Assembly (NCBI GenBank): GCA_964410105.1
Contig: CAYPFY010000030.1
Location: forward strand, 1 to 31,969
Origin: CAYPFY01 sp964410105
GTDB lineage: Bacteria; Bacteroidota; Ignavibacteria; UBA10030; SZUA-254
DNA: 31,969 bases
Direction: 5' to 3'
Within the stretch, counting starts at the first letter, position 1. Every line of letters starts with the position of its first letter. Made by a program: the position numbers and the translations under genes. The notes under the pieces were generated by a model. It saw nothing but the letters and a program-made list of their open reading frames with translations. It searched no databases and had not been told where the DNA came from. Of the stretch, positions 1 to 7,569 are shown in pieces.

Positions 1-2003
1 ATAACGCTATCACCCGGATTTGGCTCTCCCGATGGATTCCAATTGGAAGGATTATACCATGACGAGTCGACAACTCCCGTCCAGGTTCTTGAACTGAGTG
101 GAGAAAATGCCGAGCATATGAGCGTCCCACGGGCACCCACAGCAAACGCAACCCCACTTCTTCCTCTACGAACAAAGTTGATCGCTCCCAAATTATTAGT
201 CGTCGGTGGAAAGTGGGCATTCCATGTCACTCCGCCATCTGACGTGATGTAGCTTGCTCCGAGATCGCCCACCGCCACGCCATGATATCGATCGACGAAA
301 GAGACGCCACGTAGTCCGTAACCGGTAGGGAGGGTGCTGAATTGTTCGGACCAGGATAGTCCGCCATCTGTAGTTCGGATAATGAAGCCGTTATAACTCA
401 CCGCAATACCTGTGTCCGCGTCGATGAGATAAACTCCAGTAAGAGCATCGTAGGGGCTTAACCCGCTCCATCGTTTGGTCCACGTTGCCCCACCGTCGAC
501 AGTATAAACGATACTATCACTACCAACAGCAATTCCGGTGTCGGCATTTATGAAATGGACTGCATTGAAAGCATCCGCCATGCCACTTGATTGCGCGGTC
601 CAGTTAGTGCCACCGTTAGTTGTGTGAAGAATTGTGCCGCTCGTGCCGACAGCAGTTCCAACCGAGCCATTGACAAATGACAGGGCGTATAGGTTCCCAG
701 GGGACGGGGGTGATTGACTCGTCCATGTGACTCCTCCATCAATGGATTTTCGAATAAACGATGAACTAAAGCCGCCAACTGCGAACACCGTGTCCTTATC
801 GGGATAAGAGATCGCTCTTGATCCTGGCGGACCATTAGCTATTGAGTCTAGTGTCCAAGTTGCTCCGCCGTTAGTAGTGCGAACTATTGGGTCAAAGGGA
901 TGGAAAGGTGAGCCCCCGAGGGCAATACCCCTGAGCGAATCGGCAAATGATATTCCCACCCAGCCACTCTCGTCGCCACCTGATTGATGAATCCACGTTG
1001 CACCTGCATCTACAGTTTTGTAGATGCCTCCGCCATTACCGACTACAGTGCCGAACCTCCCATTCGCAAATGAAATTCCGTACAAAAAATTCGGAAATGT
1101 TTGTGTCCTCGTCCACGTAGTGCCGCCGTCTGTCGTCCGGGAGATATATCCACTCGCGATAATTGCTCCTTTCGATGAATCGGCGAACGAGATGTTGTAA
1201 CCGGGAACGAACGCATCCCCGGGGACTTCCGACCACGTAATGCCGCCGTCCGTTGAGCGAAAAATCAAACTTTGTGGTGGCGATGATACTCCAACTACCA
1301 CAGCCGTGTTCGAATCAGCAAAGGCGACGCCAGATAAGTTGATAAAAGTCACGTGACCCCAGTTGTCGTACGCCAGCGAGTCAGCGTTCCACGTCACACC
1401 CCCATCTGTTGTGCGAAGGATACCTTGAAAACTAGGAAATTGCTCACCATGACCTGCTGCAAGACCAAGGTTTGCGTTGAAAAACGCTATAGCATTCAGA
1501 TCGAACGACGTACCACTCGTCCGCTGTATCCAGCTCGATCCGCCATCCGTTGTCTGCAAAATGGTTCCGCTGTTTCCGACACAAGTTCCGTGATTGTCAT
1601 CAGTGAACTTTATTGAATTGAGACGTGTCGAAGAAGTCTTTTTGGTTACCCATGTTTCTCCCCCGTCATCTGTGCGAAGGATTCGAGCGGAATCAGCTCC
1701 AATTTGGGCAACAGCGTATCCTATATCGCGATGCACGAAAGACAAGCTGATTATCCCCTCGTCCCCCAAATGAGAGATCCGGCCGCCAATACCATACCCG
1801 ACCTTCCACGTCATACCTCCGTCGGTTGTGCGAACCACCGTCCCAGCTTCACCTCCAGCAACAACGTAGTTCGAATCTATTACATCCACGGTTTTCAAAG
1901 CATTTCCTTGCGGCAGCGGACGTAGCCACTGCCATGGTGTTTGGGCTTGTGTACTCACTTCCGTGAGAACAGCGAAAAGAAGAAACATCGCAAGCAGCTT
2001 CAT
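1..2003 (-). CDS. Secreted YCF48/BNR-type propeller repeat protein, partial (C-terminus off the window)
   Basis: The frame is open from an ATG at 2001-2003 to the left edge, 667 codons without a stop. A good Shine-Dalgarno (GGAGGG, complement of 2009-2014) sits six bases before the ATG. Residues 1-20 form a signal peptide (MKLLAMFLLFAVLTEVSTQA). The rest is about a dozen degenerate repeats of 45-60 residues, each with a core like RTTDGG.TW followed by a strand like ISFAD...G.AVG. This is the pattern of YCF48/sortilin-type beta-propeller blades. Near the edge the repeats stop and a new segment starts (TWTGVVDSSWYNPSNWNP), like the all-beta adhesin-type modules that follow such propellers. In this group such proteins usually end in a T9SS sorting domain, which would lie outside the window. 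The role is unknown; a surface-exposed or secreted binding protein is the natural inference. Confidence 0.85.
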   Translation of the reverse strand, partial: MKLLAMFLLFAVLTEVSTQAQTPWQWLRPLPQGNALKTVDVIDSNYVVAGGEAGTVVRTTDGGMTWKVGYGIGGRISHLGDEGIISLSFVHRDIGYAVAQIGADSARILRTDDGGETWVTKKTSSTRLNSIKFTDDNHGTCVGNSGTILQTTDGGSSWIQRTSGTSFDLNAIAFFNANLGLAAGHGEQFPSFQGILRTTDGGVTWNADSLAYDNWGHVTFINLSGVAFADSNTAVVVGVSSPPQSLIFRSTDGGITWSEVPGDAFVPGYNISFADSSKGAIIASGYISRTTDGGTTWTRTQTFPNFLYGISFANGRFGTVVGNGGGIYKTVDAGATWIHQSGGDESGWVGISFADSLRGIALGGSPFHPFDPIVRTTNGGATWTLDSIANGPPGSRAISYPDKDTVFAVGGFSSSFIRKSIDGGVTWTSQSPPSPGNLYALSFVNGSVGTAVGTSGTILHTTNGGTNWTAQSSGMADAFNAVHFINADTGIAVGSDSIVYTVDGGATWTKRWSGLSPYDALTGVYLIDADTGIAVSYNGFIIRTTDGGLSWSEQFSTLPTGYGLRGVSFVDRYHGVAVGDLGASYITSDGGVTWNAHFPPTTNNLGAINFVRRGRSGVAFAVGARGTLICSAFSPLSSRTWTGVVDSSWYNPSNWNPSGEPNPGDSV

Positions 2004-2859
2004 GACAACCCTCCGCTTATCTCTCCAGTGGTCGAGAGCTCAACTCTCTAGCTACGAGGAGTTTATTTTAACAAAAGCATCCTCTTGACGCTCGTGAATG
2101 ATTTGCTAGGATCTGTCACATCTGTAGCGACAATCCTTTAAAAATACACCCCTGATGTAAATGAGGAGGCGTTCCACTCTGATGAATGAAGAAGCAGCAG
2201 GGCACGTAGAACGAATAAAGGACGAAGTTCACGCTCGACTCTTAACCCATTCATGGGATCATAGACTCCTCTCGCCATAGAGCTTCGGTCGAGATTCTCG
2301 AACTCTCTACAGGGGGCCAGTATCTCGTCCATGAAGGTCTATGCAACGTGATCGAGGATTTGGGACGTTTTCTGCATCACCATCCCCCCTCTGTGGAAAT
2401 ACAAATCATAGCCGAGATCGACAGGGATAAGTTTCATTCCCGCAGGAATAAAGACCGCGTAGTGCGATATACTCGTGTGAATGATCTAAACACTGGGTTC
2501 AAGAGATCGACTGCCACCTGTGCCACCGCCCGAGACTCTTGATGAACTATGGATTGCCCGATGATTCCAAACTAGCAGATATTCTTCGTATTGTCAAGGG
2601 CACGCGCACTCGGGTACGCAAAAATGGAGAAATTGGGAACCTATGAAATCCGGCCTAAAGAAGGCAGTCCATCGCTTGTCAATGGGTCAGTCCTAATAGA
2701 CACCTCCCTGGCATAAAACTTCCCGGGGAATGCCACAGTGTTCGATATACGAGCGGAGCGCATCGAGACCCGTCCGGTGGCATCGTCCATGGGCTCAGCG
2801 AGGCAGCAGGAGACGTTTGGCCTCTTTTGATTGTCAATGGATCCCATGTATATTGACCC
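2004..2859. other. 856-base stretch with no intact gene
   Basis: Apart from the sorting-domain remnant at its left end, this stretch holds only short open frames. One on the minus strand (2339-2437, 32 residues, starting MKLIPVDLGYDLYFHRGG) and one on the plus strand (2542-2646, 34 residues, starting MNYGLPDDSKLADILRIVKG) read more like protein than chance, but both are isolated and match no family I can name. They may be remnants of decayed genes. Base composition becomes clearly more GC-rich from about 2.7 kb onward. Confidence 0.5.
2063..2182 (-). pseudogene. Remnant of a T9SS C-terminal sorting domain, interrupted by one stop codon
   Basis: On the minus strand, codons at 2141-2176 read WNASSFTSGVYF. 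A TAA stop follows at 2138-2140, then 24 in-frame codons beginning RIVATDVTDPSKSFTSVKR and ending MLLLK before a second TAA at 2063-2065. Intact sorting domains in this group read ...WDAS.(F/Y)(T/A)SGVYF(Y/F)R(I/M).A......KSFTEVKKM.L.K; compare the tail of the gene at 25443-26489. The stop falls exactly where Y or F is expected, so one base change (TAC or TAT to TAA) explains it. Nothing recognisable as NFPNPFNP is left upstream, so the parent gene is mostly gone. The fragment lies just before the propeller gene that starts at 2003, on the same strand. Confidence 0.75.
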
Positions 2860-4164
2860 ATGCAATTCAGGCGGGTCCTCCGACCCCTTCATCTCACCGC
2901 GGTCATCTTCTTCACAGTCTCGGGTGGCCCATATGGCCTGGAGCCTCTCATTCAGGAGGTCGGGCGCCCGCTGGCGATGGTACTTGTTCTGGTAATCCCT
3001 GTGATCTGGAGCCTTCCGGTCATACTCATGGTGCTGGAGCTGAACGGAATGATGCCGAGGGAGGGGGGATATTACCAGTGGGTCAAAACCGCCATGGGCT
3101 TGCGCTGGGGCTTCCTTGAGGGATGGTGGACATGGCTCTTCGGAATGACGGACCTGGCAATCTACCCGGTACTTTTTGTCCAATACCTCAAATATTTCGT
3201 CCCGGGGGCGGAGGAATACAAGATCCCTCTTTATCTTGCCGTCATATGGATCTGCGTCCTTATAAACCTGAGGGGAGCGTTGACGACGGGGAGAGGCTCC
3301 GTCACGCTGGGAGCGGCGGTCCTGGCCCCTTTCCTCCTCCTCTTCGCCGCGGCGCTTTTTCGGCATCCTTCGGTCACTGCGGCCGCCGGTCAGGCGAGCG
3401 TGGTTGTTCCCGTGGGCCTCGCGGCCATGAGCGCCGGGCTCTTCAACGTCATGTGGAACTTCCTCGGGTGGGACAACGCATTCACGATAGCGGAAGAAGT
3501 ACATGTGCCATTAAAATCCTACCTGACCGCCACGTCTTATGCGATGGTGATCATCGTCGCGATCTATTTCTTCACAATACTTGCGGGGGGATCGGTCGAT
3601 CCCGGGGTGCTGGAGGAGCAGGGTTACCCTGCCCTCGGGCTCCGGGTAGGGGGTTGGTGGCTCGGAGCCTTGCTGGCAGCGGGGGGGATCGGAAGCGTCC
3701 TGGGGTTATTCCTGTCAACGCTCCTCGTCATAAGCAGGGTCCCGAAGGTCATGGCGGATGACGGCCTGCTCGTGAAAAAGCTCAGTCAGGTCCATCATGC
3801 GGCGGGGGTCCCGCATGTTGCGATCATCGGGTGTGCGATAGTTGTGAGTTTCATGGTTCTGTGGAATTTCGGCGAGTTGCTCATCATCGATGTTACGCTC
3901 TACAGTGCGGCGCTGATACCGGAATTCATCGCGCTGATAGTTCTGCGCAAGAAGGCACCGGACGCGGGGCGCCCTTTCCGCATCCCGCTCGGGTCCGGCG
4001 GGCTCATAGTCATGACCATCGTTCCGACGCTCTGCATAGCGGGGGCGGTTGCGGGAATGCTTTCCTCGGGGTCGGTCCATCCTGGGGCCGTCTATTTTGC
4101 CCTTGCGGCGGTGGGGACCGGCCCGCTGGCGCTGATGGCAGTCAGGCGGTTAAGGCCGGAGTAG
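2860..4164 (+). CDS. APC-superfamily amino acid / polyamine permease
   Basis: This 434-residue protein is almost entirely hydrophobic helices with short loops, about 11-12 membrane spans. It probably imports or exchanges amino acids or amines across the inner membrane. Family features are the first-helix unwound segment (VSGGPYGLEPLI, residues 20-31), which binds substrate backbone in APC transporters, the GGYYQWV segment near residue 70, the conserved WNFLGWDNAFTIAEEV region near residue 205, and a C-terminal RKKAPDAGRPFRIP segment typical of the family. The set most resembles the LAT/PUT-like group of APC transporters. An in-frame stop lies two codons before the ATG, so the start is fixed unless a later codon is used; no clear Shine-Dalgarno is visible. 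It ends five bases from the convergent gene at 4170. The substrate cannot be read from sequence. Confidence 0.9.
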   Translation: MQFRRVLRPLHLTAVIFFTVSGGPYGLEPLIQEVGRPLAMVLVLVIPVIWSLPVILMVLELNGMMPREGGYYQWVKTAMGLRWGFLEGWWTWLFGMTDLAIYPVLFVQYLKYFVPGAEEYKIPLYLAVIWICVLINLRGALTTGRGSVTLGAAVLAPFLLLFAAALFRHPSVTAAAGQASVVVPVGLAAMSAGLFNVMWNFLGWDNAFTIAEEVHVPLKSYLTATSYAMVIIVAIYFFTILAGGSVDPGVLEEQGYPALGLRVGGWWLGALLAAGGIGSVLGLFLSTLLVISRVPKVMADDGLLVKKLSQVHHAAGVPHVAIIGCAIVVSFMVLWNFGELLIIDVTLYSAALIPEFIALIVLRKKAPDAGRPFRIPLGSGGLIVMTIVPTLCIAGAVAGMLSSGSVHPGAVYFALAAVGTGPLALMAVRRLRPE

Positions 4165-4169
4165 GATTT

Positions 4170-4811
4170 TTAGGATTTACTCATCAGCGAGTCGAGTCCG
4201 AGAACAACTTCCTCTCTCGGCAGGCCCCCTTCATTAAGTTCCTGATCCGGTTTTCCAAGGAGCCTTTTATAGAATGCAACCCCCTCGTTGCGGATCGTAG
4301 GGTCTTTTGGAAGTATATCGAACAGCACATCTTCGGCGGCTGCGAATTTTCCAACGATTTCGTAGTAGCGGAAGCGTTTCCGATCGAGCTGCGGCGGAAG
4401 CTCGTACTCCTCGAGTTTTTTAAGCAATGCGTCAAATTTATTGACCGACATCACCTTCAAGAAACTCCTTTCGTCGGCGACGAGCCCGGCGAAAAGACTG
4501 AATGCCTTCATGCCCTGAAGAACGCTTTCGTCGGGATTCCCTTTGTCGGCCAGGATTTCGCTTTCCTCCCGGAGAAGTTCGGCCATCGCGAACATTTTGT
4601 CCAGTTGCCGTTCGCGGCCCAGGAGGTCGATAAGCTGCTCTATCGAAAGGTTTCGCAAGAAAACCCACTTCATGCCGATGAACCTCTGGCCTGCCTCATC
4701 GATCTCGGCGAGCGCCTCGTCATATTTCCGTGAGTTTTTCAAAAACAGAAGTTTTGACAGAACAGATGCGAGCATCTGGATCATCCGGAGCACATAATCC
4801 CTTTCGATCAT
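4170..4811 (-). CDS. DUF6483-like helical protein
   Basis: This 213-residue soluble protein has no signal peptide or membrane segment. It begins MIERDYVLRMIQMLASVLSK and continues with leucine-rich amphipathic helices (FLKNSRKYDEALAEIDEAGQ near residue 28, LSIEQLIDLLGRE near residue 55, EYELPPQLDRKRFRYYEIVGKF near residue 134). The opening MIERDY(I/V)LRMI plus a KY.EAL.EID helix pair is the pattern I associate with the uncharacterised DUF6483 family. The helix-pair arrangement resembles TPR-like repeats (..Y.EAL.EI..), which suggests a protein-protein interaction role, but the function is unknown. It converges on the APC permease with five bases between stop codons and no terminator hairpin there. 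Confidence 0.75.
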   Translation of the reverse strand: MIERDYVLRMIQMLASVLSKLLFLKNSRKYDEALAEIDEAGQRFIGMKWVFLRNLSIEQLIDLLGRERQLDKMFAMAELLREESEILADKGNPDESVLQGMKAFSLFAGLVADERSFLKVMSVNKFDALLKKLEEYELPPQLDRKRFRYYEIVGKFAAAEDVLFDILPKDPTIRNEGVAFYKRLLGKPDQELNEGGLPREEVVLGLDSLMSKS

Positions 4812-5005
4812 CCGGGCCTCATAGATTCACACTGTGAACGATCGGGCGGATAATTCGGAAAATTTAGTGAACCGGCCATGCAGAAGCAAAGCCAGAATTC
4901 TTGACACTGGGCTGGGCGAGCCATATATTGAAAGCGTCAAACTACCCGAACGCCGCTCCACAATCCGGCCGGGACGCCCCGGCAAATCATTAAATAGGAG
5001 GGTTT

Positions 5006-5512
5006 ATGAAAACAGCAATAGTGATTCTTGCCCTGTCGGTCGGGGTGCTCTATGCCGGTGCGCCCCCCGAAGGATCAACGGCTTCCAGCGGATTCGACCA
5101 GCTCAAGACGCTTGTCGGCGAATGGAAGGGAAAGGATTCCGACGGAAAACCGGTCACGATCACCTACAAACTCGTCTCCATGGGCACGGCACTGATGGAG
5201 ACCCTGGATATGGGAGAAGAGCATGGCGCGATGATCACCATGTATCATCTCGACGGCAAAAGGCTCATGATGACTCACTATTGTTCGATGGGGAACCAGC
5301 CCCGCATGCGTGCGGAGAATATGGCTAAGGATGGGAAATTGGCCTTCTCCATGGTGGACATCACGAACCGTGCGAGCTCAAAGGACAACTACATGAAAAA
5401 ACTCATCTTCACGTTTAAGGATGGGGATCATTTTTCCCAGGAATGGACGATGAGGATGGAGGGAAAGATGGATCATCCCTCATCATTCGACTTCGAGCGG
5501 GCGAAGCAATAA
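5006..5512 (+). CDS. Secreted DUF1579-like protein
   Basis: This 168-residue protein has a clear signal peptide (MKTAIVILALSVGVLYAGAP) and a strong Shine-Dalgarno (AGGAGGG at 4996-5002), which fixes the start. The mature part begins with FDQLKTLVGEWKGKDSDGK, then an all-beta pattern with YKLVSMGTALMETL, MITMYHLDGKRLMMTHYCSMGNQPRM and FTFKDGDHFSQEWTM. This GEW...Y.....G..L.E....M...YHLDG.RL...HYC..GNQPRM order is that of small calycin-like DUF1579-type proteins found in Bacteroidota and Acidobacteriota. The cellular role is not known. Its last 98 bases overlap the convergent glycosyltransferase gene. Confidence 0.85.
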   Translation: MKTAIVILALSVGVLYAGAPPEGSTASSGFDQLKTLVGEWKGKDSDGKPVTITYKLVSMGTALMETLDMGEEHGAMITMYHLDGKRLMMTHYCSMGNQPRMRAENMAKDGKLAFSMVDITNRASSKDNYMKKLIFTFKDGDHFSQEWTMRMEGKMDHPSSFDFERAKQ

Positions 5513-6827
5513 CGAAAAATTTCGATTCGACGAGAAGCGCGGCGGCTACGGGCGCATATTCCAGGGCCTGGATTGGAAGGGATTCCCCCCAAACTCCGTT
5601 AAGCCGGTAACCGATCAGAGTAATCCCGGCCAGATTGACCAGCACAACGAACAGCAGGCTGCTCCACCGGAACCTGAGGGGAAGGAGAACTGCGAGCCAC
5701 GTCAGGTACCACGGGTGCACGACGGGGGACAGAAGAAAGAACCCCACAAGGGAGGAGCACATCGCGTCGATGGCATTCTTGTACCGGAGACTGCAGTAAA
5801 TGAGCCACCCGGCGATGAGGAATCCTGAGACAACATGCGCGGCCGGATTATTCCTCATCGCTGCATAAAGGAGCCGGAAGAGGGGGCCATTCGCGACCCA
5901 GTTCAGCGAAAATTTTTGAAGAGATTCCAGCGAAAAAGTCCCGTCCAGGCAAAAGGGCACATACGATAAAAGCCCGATGAGGAGGGCGACCAGCGCACCC
6001 TTCCACCGCATTTTTCCAACAAAAATCACCGGGAGCAATTTTGTCGCAATCGACAATCCGAGCGCGGCCGACGCCGAAAACTTCCGCCCCCTGAGCCACA
6101 AAAGCAAAAATCCGAGCAGAAACGGGAATGCGGCACCGTCGACATGTCCGTCGACCATGAAGTGCATGACCGGCAGGGGGCAGAAGGCATAGAGGGCAAG
6201 GAGGTACCCTGGAAGTTTCAACTCTTTTAATAATAACAACAGCAGCACCATCGTAAGGCATTCTGCCACGAGCAGGGGAAGTTTAAACAGGGTAAGATTC
6301 TCCCCGGCGAGACCATATGACAGGCGGAAGAAGAGCTCGGCCGCAGGGGGGTAGAGAGTCCTCATACCGGGGAAATTAACCGAATCGGGAAGAGCCCCCG
6401 AGCGAAGAGGAGCGAGTTTTGGACTATTGGGAGGGTAGGAGTAAGGGTTTATGCCTGATGCGAGAACCTTGCCATCCCAGACGTATCTATAGAGATCGTT
6501 CGAAGCCGTTGGAGGCAGCCATAACAGTGTAAGCCTGAAAATCACTCCGACTATGATGATGGCTGATCCCGGGAGCAGGTTTTTACTTTTCGCGAGGAAC
6601 CACCAGACGAGGGCATAGAGGGCTGAAGTCGCCAGCGAGACGATGACAAACAGTATGATCCGGGGGGCGATGTCCGAGTAGAGGAGGAGGTAAAGCCCTT
6701 CCGTAAGGGCGAGAAGAATCCATTTAGACCATTGTTTTCCCATCAACGGTCGGGAGTTTTTAAAAAAGTCAAGGCATCGTCCGGATCCCCCGGGGAGCAT
6801 GGTGGAAATTTTGGAAAGATACATCAT
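5415..6827 (-). CDS. Polytopic GT-C glycosyltransferase (GT87/mannosyltransferase-like)
   Basis: This roughly 470-residue inner-membrane protein has about ten or more hydrophobic spans. The key signature is NDLYRYVWDGKVLASGINPY, in the first large loop: an acidic residue plus YRY.WDG....G.NPY. This is typical of GT-C enzymes that use polyprenyl-phosphate sugars (GT87 and bacterial mannosyltransferase families). Later conserved pieces are TLYPPAAE, a DGHVDG segment, and LSPVVHPWYLTW near the C-terminus. It probably transfers a hexose to a cell-envelope lipid or glycan. ATG at 6827 has GGAGGA (complement of 6837-6842) nine bases away; GTG at 6836 and ATG at 6743 are alternatives. The last 30 or so residues (proline/serine-rich, ending GKNDPHP) lie antisense to the DUF1579-like gene and are probably not part of the fold. 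Confidence 0.85.
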   Translation of the reverse strand: MMYLSKISTMLPGGSGRCLDFFKNSRPLMGKQWSKWILLALTEGLYLLLYSDIAPRIILFVIVSLATSALYALVWWFLAKSKNLLPGSAIIIVGVIFRLTLLWLPPTASNDLYRYVWDGKVLASGINPYSYPPNSPKLAPLRSGALPDSVNFPGMRTLYPPAAELFFRLSYGLAGENLTLFKLPLLVAECLTMVLLLLLLKELKLPGYLLALYAFCPLPVMHFMVDGHVDGAAFPFLLGFLLLWLRGRKFSASAALGLSIATKLLPVIFVGKMRWKGALVALLIGLLSYVPFCLDGTFSLESLQKFSLNWVANGPLFRLLYAAMRNNPAAHVVSGFLIAGWLIYCSLRYKNAIDAMCSSLVGFFLLSPVVHPWYLTWLAVLLPLRFRWSSLLFVVLVNLAGITLIGYRLNGVWGESLPIQALEYAPVAAALLVESKFFVIASPARSRMMRDDPSFPPSSSSIPGKNDPHP

Positions 6828-7038
6828 TGCCCTCACTCCTCCAAGCGCGAAATGTCCGACGCGGGCTGCTCATTATGGGCGACGGCGGTCGTAAGAAACT
6901 GCGTAGGGGGAAAGAGCGGCCGGGGGCAAGAAAGAACTGCGGAACCGATGGGATGATGGTGCTGTTGAGATTAACGTCATTGTCCGGTTCCGGGGAGTCA
7001 AGTAACCTTACCACCACTTCACAGAAAGGAGTTTTCAT

Positions 7039-7446
7039 ATGGGTGCACCCATCGTTCATTTCGAGATCAACGCCAAGGATTCAAAGCGGGCGGCGCAGTT
7101 CTATGGTTCCCTGTTCAAGTGGGACATAAACGCCAACAACCCGATGAACTACGGCATCGTCAAGACAGGATCCAAGAAGGGCATTGAGGGGGGTATCGGG
7201 CAGGTAGACCGCAACAAGGCCCCCTATACGACATTCTATATCGAGGTAGACGACCCGCAGCGTTATCTCGACCGGGTGGTGAGCCTCGGTGGGAAGATCA
7301 TAGCTCCGGTCATGGAGATCCCCGACATGGTAACATTTGCACAGTTCGCCGATCCGGAGGGGAACGTCATCGGTCTGGTAAAGAGCCAGATGCCAAAGAA
7401 GAAGATCAACAAGATCGGCAAGACCCCCAAGATACGGCGCAAATAA
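7039..7446 (+). CDS. VOC-family (glyoxalase/bleomycin-resistance fold) protein
   Basis: This 135-residue cytoplasmic protein follows a good Shine-Dalgarno (AAGGAG at 7026-7031). Two beta-alpha-beta-beta-beta modules are visible: IVHFEINAKDSKRAAQFYGSLFKW near the start and YTTFYIEVDDPQRYLDRVVSLGGKI in the middle, closing with FAQFADPEGNVIGL. Candidate metal ligands are H7, E69 and E107, the usual VOC positions. The family includes glyoxalase-like lyases, dioxygenases and drug-binding proteins; the short single-domain form with DPEGN(V)IGL is usually just called VOC family, and the substrate is unknown. After the domain there is an unusual strongly basic tail (KKKINKIGKTPKIRRK, residues 120-135). 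A terminator hairpin follows. Confidence 0.9.
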   Translation: MGAPIVHFEINAKDSKRAAQFYGSLFKWDINANNPMNYGIVKTGSKKGIEGGIGQVDRNKAPYTTFYIEVDDPQRYLDRVVSLGGKIIAPVMEIPDMVTFAQFADPEGNVIGLVKSQMPKKKINKIGKTPKIRRK

Positions 7447-7455
7447 GTTTTCATG

Positions 7456-7499
7456 GCGGAGCCGGAGGGTAACAGAGGCCACGGCTCCGCTTCGTTTTT
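7456..7499 (+). terminator. Rho-independent terminator after the VOC gene
   Basis: Perfect 9-bp stem GCGGAGCCG (7456-7464) / CGGCTCCGC (7482-7490) with a 17-base loop, followed by a T-rich run (TTCGTTTTT, 7491-7499). It starts ten bases after the VOC stop codon. Confidence 0.75.
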
Positions 7500-7569
7500 C
7501 ACACCCACCCGGTAGGAGCTGATTCAAAGATCCCTGGCCGGCCCGCCTCATCCCAACAAACCCCCTTAA

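Noticed and set aside
54..60. Single ATACCAT half-sites elsewhere (for example 54-60 and near 31208)
   Set aside because: They lack the facing ATGGTAT arm and lie inside coding sequence.
1..2003. Repeat array considered as a tandem DNA repeat or CRISPR-like structure
   Set aside because: The recurrence is at protein level (TTDGG.TW blades) with diverged DNA and no constant spacer.
2542..2646. Possible REP-associated (Y1) transposase fragment
   Set aside because: The phrase LADILRIVKG loosely resembles that family, but there is no HUH motif or catalytic tyrosine context, so the match is too weak.
2641..3504. Long open frame (287 codons) on the minus strand
   Set aside because: It lies antisense to the APC permease, is R/D/E/P-rich with no domain, and is a GC-rich codon shadow.
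3123..3761. Second plus-strand frame of 212 codons inside the permease
   Set aside because: It overlaps the permease in another frame and has shadow composition (G, R, P-rich).
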